A stretch of DNA of 34,928 nt from Schoenoplectus triqueter (taxonomy: Eukaryota; Streptophyta; Magnoliopsida; Poales; Cyperaceae), in assembly GCA_964058805.1 (NCBI GenBank), contig CAXKVV010000865.1, positions 1-34,928 of the forward strand, read 5' to 3'. Below are positions 28,841 to 34,928 of the stretch, one piece after another. Both the position numbers and the translations under genes were made by a program. Position 1 is the first letter of the stretch. Each line of letters starts with the position of its first letter. The notes beneath the pieces were generated by a model. That model ran no database searches. It saw only the letters and a program-made list of their open reading frames with translations, and had not been told where the DNA came from.

Positions 28841-30185
28841 TCACGTGACGGTTGGATTTTCATATTCAAAACCACTTCGCAGGACAATAGCTTTGCAATG
28901 CTCCCTTGGATTGAGTTCGGGATTGCCCGGAAGAGTGCCGGGTTGCCTTAAAGAGGATGATGCTTGTTGTGCCACTTGATTTTCCAACATTTTTATTTGT
29001 GTGGATTGTTGTTTTATTATTTCTTTCATTTCATCCATTGCTTGCTTTTGTTGGTTCATGAATTGCTTCATCATCAATTCCAAGTTAGATTTTGGTGGGA
29101 TTTGAGGTTCAAATTGCCTTGGAGCAAAACTTTGTTGTTGTGGCACATTTTGAGTTGGTGCAAAACCTTGTTGGGGCCGGTTTTGGGTTTGAGACACCGT
29201 ACCTTGATTGTTCTTGTATGAAAAATTTGGGTGATTCCTTCAACCCGGATTGTAAGATTGCGAGTATGGGTTGTTTTGAGGCCTATTGAAATTATTCAAC
29301 ATGTTCACATTTTCTAGGTTCTCTTGAGGAACACTCAATGGACATTCAAGTGCGGTATGTTCCATGGCACCACAAATTTCACAAGAAAGAGAATGAGTTA
29401 CTTGATTTACCTTGGAGACACTCAATTGACTGATTTGATTTTGAATTACTTCGAGTTTTGCTTTCATGAAAGTCAAGGAATCTAACTCAAGCACACCCGG
29501 AGTGCTCCTTGTTGTATGGCGGTCGGAAGGAGACCAATGATGTTGGTTCACCGCCATTGTCTCAATCAAATTGTATGCCTCATTCGCATTCTTGCTTGTC
29601 AATGCACCACCTGCTGCGGCATCAAGAAAATTTTTATCATTGCTAATTAGTCCATCATAAAAAATTTACACAATATATTGTTTAGCAAGACCATGATGTG
29701 GACACAATCTAAACAAGTCCTTAAACCTTTCCCAAGCATCATACAAACTTTCATTTCCTTTTTGCCCAAAATTCACAATTTGACCTCTTAATTGAGCAGT
29801 TTTACTTGGTGGAAAATATTTGGTCAAAAATACTTCGGTTAATTGGTCCCAAGTGGTTATAGAACCAGCAGGTAAAGAATGCATCCAAGCTCTAGCCCTA
29901 TCCCTAAGAGAAAATGGAAACAATCTAAGCCTAAGGGCATCATCACTGACACCATTACTCTTATATGTATCACAAATTTCAAGAAAAACCGCAAGATGCA
30001 AGTGAGGGTCATCGCTAGGTAGCCCAGAAAATTGATTTTGTTGCCATTGTGATGAGATTGGCTTTCAGTTCAAAGTTATTCGCTGCAATGGCGGGTGCAA
30101 CAACACTTGGTCGCATGTTGGTCGCCTTTGGGATGATGAAATCCCTCAAAGGTCGATTCAGATCATCTTCTCCGTTAAGAGCCAT
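28841..30185 (-). pseudogene. Gag with zinc knuckle, one frameshift and two stops
   Basis: The structural protein. The best start is ATG at 30185 (MALNGEDDLNRPLRDFIIPK). A frame change lies between about 30020 and 30060. The capsid-type Retrotrans_gag region follows ([20 protein letters not shown], then [20 protein letters not shown], then [20 protein letters not shown]). TAA at 29666 interrupts just after GLAKQYIV; the frame resumes as FYDGLISNDKNFLDAAAGG and carries a CCHC zinc knuckle (CEICGAMEHTALEC). A Gln/Pro-rich stretch (PQQGFAPTQNVPQQQSFAP) follows, then TGA at 28841. Near-complete family content, but not translatable as one protein. Confidence 0.88.
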
Positions 30186-30472
30186 CTCAGTAGCAAGATT
30201 TTCGTCAAGGATAGGCTGAGAATTGGCTGAAAATTCTTCTGCTGCGAATCTGCCAAGACTGTCACTGGGACTCCTGGCAGGAAATTGAGATTTTGAATTA
30301 GTGATTCTTTCTTCGTAGCACCTTGTCTCCAGCCAACTTGTTCTTTCTTCCAGCTCTCAAGATCCTATAATGAGACAAAATAAGAAGTAAAAAATAAAAA
30401 TAAAGATAAAAGTAGAAATAAAAATGCTTAGTCTAATTGACTCAAAATAAATTTTGATATTAAATACACCGT
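30186..30472 (-). other. 5' leader between primer site and gag
   Basis: Untranslated leader. The gag frame stays open upstream of the ATG to about 30350 (contains CYEERITNSKSQFP) without another ATG, so either gag starts upstream at a non-AUG codon or the frame is coincidental. It contains hairpin copy 2 at 30249-30281. Confidence 0.55.
30249..30281. repeat. 33-nt hairpin, copy 2 (gag leader)
   Basis: Arms tctgccaag and cctggcagg, inner arms actgtc and gggact, loop act. It is 64 nt upstream of the gag ATG at 30185, within an open frame that reads PARSPSDSLGR across it. The most diverged of the six. Confidence 0.8.
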
Positions 30473-30490
30473 TCCCCGGCAACGGCGCCA
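30473..30490 (-). other. Primer-binding site for tRNA-Asp
   Basis: On the minus strand TGGCGCCGTTGCCGGGGA is complementary to the 3' end of plant tRNA-Asp(GUC) including CCA, 18 of 18 as I recall that tRNA. It lies 7 nt inside the 5' LTR. tRNA-Asp priming is usual for the Athila lineage. Confidence 0.85.
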
Positions 30491-30497
30491 AAAAGCT

Positions 30498-31990
30498 TGA
30501 TGTGTTTTCACAAGTGCTAATAAATACCCTAAAAATGATACTAAATGACGGGTTGCAAGCGCACAATCTACCGTTAAATATATTGTCGGGTGTCGAATCC
30601 ACAAGGAACAGGATTTAAATACCAAATTTATTTCTTTTAATTAGCTAAGCAACCAATTTCAGATTTTCAGAAAATAAAAGACTAGATTCTAAGATTGACT
30701 TAATTGAAAAGATAAAATACGAGAAATTGAATATTTTTGGTATTCCTGGGATTTCGGCTTACAAATTACTAGAGGTTGTTGGTATTCATTTAATTGATGT
30801 TACACTCTTATATTTTCTTTGTGGGTTTCTAATCCAATGGTAGTATTTATCCACCGTCGTGGCTTCGTACCGTACTCAATTTACTTAAACACCCGCTTTC
30901 GCGGCGCATTCTCCTAAACTAAGTCCATTAAGTTTCATGATTAGCCTAAATATATTTTAGTAATTTAATTTCTCCTTTTGGTACTTCAATAAATCATTCA
31001 AACAAATTTAGGTGTCCCAATTAGGAACGGGTTTCTCCTTTCGGTCCTTCGCCTATTCCTACGTTATCTTATGTTATCGGGTCTCAAATTATTATCTTTC
31101 GATCTAACAATTCAAGTCCTAAGTTTAAACCATTTGTGTGACTAAGCTATTCAATTAAATCAACTCATATCATACAAGTAGTTTAGCAATTCAAATCACA
31201 AGACAAACAAAGATCAAATAAAAGTAATAATGCCAATTAAATTAAACCAACAATATAGTAATTTGTTACATGCCTAATCCCAAGAAAATTTGTTTAGCCA
31301 AGCATGGCTTTAAGAATACAAAGGTTCAGTTCTGGGTCCATCATAAAGGATAAAAAGGTTAAAGAGAGAAGAATGATAAAACCCAATTGAAACCAAGACT
31401 CCCCAATGTCTCCCCTTCTTCTCTGGTCCGAAAACCTTCCTGTGTTTCTTTTCCAATTTCCTTTTCTGTCCTTTCCAGAGCCGAATCTGCCAGGGAGAGA
31501 GAGGAGAGTCCAGTCCGAAAAAATTCCTTTTTGTTTCCTCCCGGCCAATTTTCCTTCTTTGGTTTACCTCTTATGGAATCCCCTAGATTTACTCCCTAAA
31601 TTTCAGCAATTCATTCTCTCTCTCACCTCCTCTTTCCAACCAAGAGGTAAATCTCTTTCCTTTTCTCTCATTAGTCTCATTAAATTGCTGCATTTAATCC
31701 CTGCTAAATCATAGATGACATCTCTAGATTTTCCTTCGCGTGTACAACTGTTTCCTTGCTCAATTCGCGTCTGGTAACTGCTCTCTGCCAAGGGTCTCGC
31801 TGAGAGTCTTGGCAGAGCCGAATTCTGTTCTGATTCCTCCAGAAATTTCTGGAAATTACAAAAACCAAGAAATACGGCAGTAACAAGTTCTAGAAATAAA
31901 ACACAGGCTAAAATAAGCATGATTCAAATAAATTGAGTGAATTATTGTGTTAAATCTTGTGCAAATATTATATAAAATGAGCACCTATCA
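30498..31990 (-). repeat. 5' LTR (right copy)
   Basis: A 1493-bp LTR, TGATGTG... to ...CCTATCA on the plus strand, direct repeat of 12887-14379. It contains promoter and polyadenylation functions for the minus-strand transcript by position; I did not identify a convincing TATA box. Hairpin copy 1 lies at 31784-31816. Confidence 0.95.
31784..31816. repeat. 33-nt hairpin, copy 1 (5' LTR)
   Basis: Arms tctgccaag and cttggcaga pair perfectly. Inner arms ggtctc and gagagt pair with one G-G mismatch and one wobble; loop gct. 174 nt from the 5' end of the LTR, so within U3. Confidence 0.9.
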
Positions 31991-33295
31991 CTTTTTCATA
32001 CATGCTTGAATTGAATGGTATATGAAAAAAATAAAATATTATCTCAATTATAATATAGTAAATAAAAAGTATAGTGCAATCAAATAATGTCATATATTTT
32101 AATTTGGTATTCTCAAGAAAAAAACCAAAAAAAAAAGTAGAAGACAGAATTGATTAGTTGAGGAGTTTTGTTACAAATGAAGAAATATATTTTAAATTGG
32201 AATTCTCTAGCGTACAAAGAACAAATCAAGTGATTATGCGGATAGTTTTAAAGTTTTGTTAAGTACAAATGAAGCGGACAATTTCCATTAAGGAAGTTTC
32301 ATGCTTGAATTGAATAAAGTTATGAATGAAAGTAAAATTTTATTTCTGAAAATCAAATATTATCTCAAAATATAATATAATACGGGGGAAGTATAATGCA
32401 ATCAAATCATGTCATGTATTTAATTGGCATTCCCTATACAAAATAATAAATAAAACAAATCATTAAGCAAGTTTACACGTACAATTTTCATTAAGAAAGT
32501 TTAGTTACATATAAAGTAGGCCAATTTAAAAAAGGAGGTTTTTATATACACTTTTAGAAAGAATTAGATTTTGAATGCAAAACATGTCAATGAAAATCGT
32601 TAAAGAACCGGTGCAAGTTTTAGCCAATTTAGTTGAAAATGGAATAATGCATTTCAGTATTCTAGATTGTAAAAAGAAAGAAAAATAGTATTTAGATTTT
32701 TGAGAGTCAGAAATATGTTTTATAAAGCTAGCTTGTGATTATCTACTTAGACATGATAATTTGTAACTGGACCTAGGAGATGTCTATATTTGTTTTACTA
32801 AAATGGAGTATATAAGAATCAAGACTTGAAAAGTTCAATTTTCAAGGAAATTTTTTCTCTGCTTGCTACCTTTTGTGGAGCAACAAATGTATTCATATTT
32901 CCTCCGAACTAATTCATGTATCTCTTATTTTATTTTATAATTTTTTTTCCTGATCTCTGATTTGCAAATAATTTAAAAAATAAAAATCATGCCTAAAATT
33001 ATTAGGTAAATATTTTTGTCAGAGTTTTTCTACAAAAAATAAAAATTCAGTTTACTAATCTATTGCCCCTAATAATATTAATATTAATATTAATGACATC
33101 AGTTTAGATTAGAACAATTTGAGTAATCATTATTTCATAATAATTGGTCGGTTTTGTTGTGAAATTAAGAGAATTTATACCATGGTTTACTGCTTAAAGA
33201 TTGCTTTAATTTCACTATGTCAAGATTCATTATATATATGCATCACCTGTGCGGTTAAGTAACGACGAAAAATAAAGACATAAAAGTGATATATA
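31991..33295. other. AT-rich spacer beyond the 5' LTR
   Basis: No gene recognised. It contains the tandem duplication listed separately (32001-32490) and several AT-rich short repeats such as (ATATTA)n near 33077. Confidence 0.5.
32001..32490. repeat. Imperfect tandem duplication, ~299-bp period
   Basis: 'catgcttgaattgaat' starts both copies (32001 and 32300), followed by 'atattatctcaa', 'aagtatagtgcaatcaaat' / 'aagtataatgcaatcaaat', and 'catgtatttaattggcatt'. A partial third unit ('tttcattaagaaagttta') follows near 32479. Its left edge is 10 bp from the retrotransposon, so the insertion may have occurred at or within the repeat. Confidence 0.65.
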
Positions 33296-33762
33296 CTAGG
33301 GGTGTAACGGGTTCGGGTCGGATCATCATTATTTATTATTTTCTTGATCCGATTCGATTATATTCGGATAAAAAAATCTTGATTCATACCCAACCCAACC
33401 GGGTATCGGGTCGAGCCAACCCGACCCGGTTAAAATAATTAAATAATTATTATTTTATTATTTGAAATAATTATTATTTTATTGTTTGAAATAATTAAAT
33501 ATTAATTAATTTATAATTAATCTTAATTAGTATATAATTAATGTATATTTAAGATTTAATGGGTATTAAATCATAAAATTACTTCAAAAAATATAATTAA
33601 TCTTATCGGGTCGGGTTGACCCGAACCCGATCCGATCTGATTCAGGTAAAAAAAAGTTAGACATGTACCCGACCTATTTATTTTCAGATCATGTCGGATC
33701 GAATCGGATTCGAATATGATTGATTTAATTCATCGGATCAGGTTAATAATTAACACCCCTAG
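33296..33762. mobile_element. GGGGTG-ended terminal-inverted-repeat element
   Basis: Starts CTAGGGGTGTAA and ends TTAACACCCCTAG, with TA at each junction suggesting a TA duplication. Near both ends are CGGGTCGGGT-type blocks in inverted orientation (33310-33430 and 33605-33740), around an AT core of short 'aataatt' repeats. Widespread non-autonomous plant element type. No coding capacity. Confidence 0.7.
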
Positions 33763-33850
33763 ATAAAATAACTATATACACAAAAATGCGTCACAAATTT
33801 TTGCATTAAATTCATATTTGCTCCTTACGTGGTGCACCGCATCAAATGAG

Positions 33851-34441
33851 TAGGGGTGCACTATAAATCTGTTTAGCGTGTTTAACTCATCCAAAACGAA
33901 CCATTTTTTATCAGGTTGGGTATAGATAGTTATTTTGACTAATCTGGTTTATTAGGTTGGATTACTGGTTTGTTTTTAGAAATCCATCTAAACCGACCCG
34001 ACCACGTAATCGTATATCATATATATTTTTTAAATATTATATATAATTTATTGATAATCAATAAATTAATTATTGAAGAATTAACATTCTATATTATATT
34101 TAATTATTACCATGTAGTTTTTATTATTTTATTTTTTAGATTTTATGTATCACTTTCTTTATAATATTAATTATTTTATATATTTATTATAAAACATGAC
34201 AAATATTTAATATTTTAACTCATTATTCATAATAAATATGAAATTATCATTATCTTTTCATATTTTTTTTATAGTAACCCATTTAACTCGTATAACTCGT
34301 AGAAACCTGTAAAAATATATATGTAAAAAATTATATGAGTTGAATTGAGTTACTAGTGGGTTAAAAAAAAATTAACCCAATATAATCAGATTGAATTAAA
34401 ATATTATAAAAAATCATTAACCCTTCGGTAGTACACCTCTA
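33851..34441. mobile_element. Second GGGGTG-ended element, decayed
   Basis: Starts TAGGGGTGCAC and ends GTACACCTCTA, so TAGRGGTGYAC is mirrored at the other end with mismatches. It has an AT-rich core and 'aaaccgacccgacc' near 33990. It is older than 33296-33762. Confidence 0.5.
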
Positions 34442-34698
34442 TAAATGACTGAATGAAGCATGAATGGAAGTATCATAAAAGGAGATCGTCACTTGCAAAC
34501 CCGCTGCATCATGTGATTACCAGTGTACAATTCGATTTCCATAATGGTTGAAATTGATGGCTAATGGGTGCTTTGTGAGGTTGATGAGACTTTCCAAATC
34601 ACTTTTTATTTTTTTCTTGATTATTTTATATTAATTTAATTCACCTAATTAGGCTTAATTTTCAACACTTGTTAGTCAACCACATAATTAAATGAAAA
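34442..34698. other. Spacer, nothing recognised
   Basis: No gene, repeat or RNA recognised. It ends where the duplicated segment at 34699 begins. Confidence 0.5.
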
Positions 34699-34928
34699 GG
34701 TTTGTAAAAAATCGAGAACTTCTTTATAAGACTATTTTTAATGAATCTAAGACCATTATTCGGCGATATTTTTACCAGAAATGAAAAGGTTGTTTATTCA
34801 GCAATCAGCATCGTAATTAATCTTTGACACGCAAGTATAAAAAATCTTATTATTTCCCGGTATAGTGTATTTAGGCAGATGAGGGAGGAGATTAAATTGA
34901 CACAAGCCTAAGGGGATCAGTTAAGATA
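34699..34928 (+). repeat. Direct repeat, copy 2, cut by the window end
   Basis: Second copy of 5405-5639 in the same orientation; it runs to the last base of the window. Small indels relative to copy 1, such as a shorter T run after 'agactat' and loss of two bases after 'gcaagtata'. Confidence 0.8.

Larger units (their letters stand above)
12887..31990 (-). mobile_element. Composite Athila-lineage Ty3/gypsy LTR retrotransposon, 19.1 kb
   Basis: Two 1493-bp LTRs in direct orientation bound a minus-strand internal region with a tRNA-Asp primer-binding site beside the right LTR and a polypurine tract beside the left. Coding order is gag, protease, RT/RNase H, integrase and an env-position ORF, the order of the Athila lineage. 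The LTRs begin TGAT and end ATCA. The five bases outside are atttt on the left and ctttt on the right, so the target duplication is imperfect. The LTRs differ at about two dozen sites by eye (roughly 1.5%), suggesting a young insertion, but the coding region has six stops and two frameshifts. An ~8.4-kb block (14405-22842) between env and the 3' LTR looks foreign to the family. Confidence 0.9.

Noticed and set aside
30473..30490. Possible tRNA-Asp gene
   Set aside because: Only the 3' terminal 18 nt match, immediately inside an LTR; there is no tRNA body. It is a primer-binding site.
33077..33095. (ATATTA)n-like run as a possible regulatory element
   Set aside because: Simple AT-rich sequence, common throughout the window.

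Overview
The window is AT-rich nuclear DNA from a flowering plant. The evidence is an Athila-lineage Ty3/gypsy retrotransposon primed by plant tRNA-Asp, a Helitron end pair, MULE-like and foldback MITE-type repeats, and long AT-rich spacers. The species cannot be named, and I could not decide between monocot and dicot. I see no intact host protein gene, rRNA or tRNA gene. Almost every recognisable feature is a mobile element or a fragment of one.

Layout. 1-2700: spacer with a cluster of foldback MITEs whose ends carry the palindrome GCTTCGCGAAGC (copies at 701-1103, 1109-1501 and 2162-2565, plus decayed relatives). 2709-4142: a MULE-like element with ~240-bp terminal inverted repeats full of the palindrome CCGAGTTTTAAACTCGG, enclosing broken coding sequence. 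4143-12318: spacer with a (TA)n tract, two copies of a GGGCTGC-ended element (7576-7987, 8525-9029), a foldback MITE between them (8139-8523) and a small GGGCGG-ended MITE (11944-12130). 12319-12867: a non-autonomous Helitron on the minus strand. 12887-31990: a 19.1-kb composite LTR retrotransposon on the minus strand. 31991-34928: spacer with a tandem duplication, two GGGGTG-ended elements, and at the window edge a second copy of a ~230-bp sequence also present at 5405-5639.

The large element reads right to left: 5' LTR (30498-31990), tRNA-Asp primer-binding site, gag, protease, RT/RNase H, integrase, a spacer, an Athila env-position ORF, and a polypurine tract. Instead of ending there it continues through about 8.4 kb before a second polypurine tract and the 3' LTR (12887-14379). 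That extra block looks like part of another LTR element: a 3.9-4.9 kb LTR-like segment with TATA boxes, palindromic G-box and TCP-site arrays, a 10-nt tRNA-iMet-type primer site, a 36-codon ORF, and a leader full of tandem repeats. The two 1493-bp LTRs differ at only about two dozen positions by eye, with no length difference. The coding region nevertheless carries six in-frame stops and two frameshifts, so this copy is not autonomous and may have been mobilised by others.

The most unusual signal is a 33-nt imperfect hairpin (9-nt arm, 6-nt inner arm, 3-nt loop, then the complement) present six times inside the retrotransposon and, as far as I could read, nowhere else in the window. Copies lie in both LTRs, in the leader just before the gag ATG, between gag and protease, between protease and RT, and between integrase and the env-position ORF. 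Conservation is at the nucleotide level, because the coding copies are not all in one reading frame.
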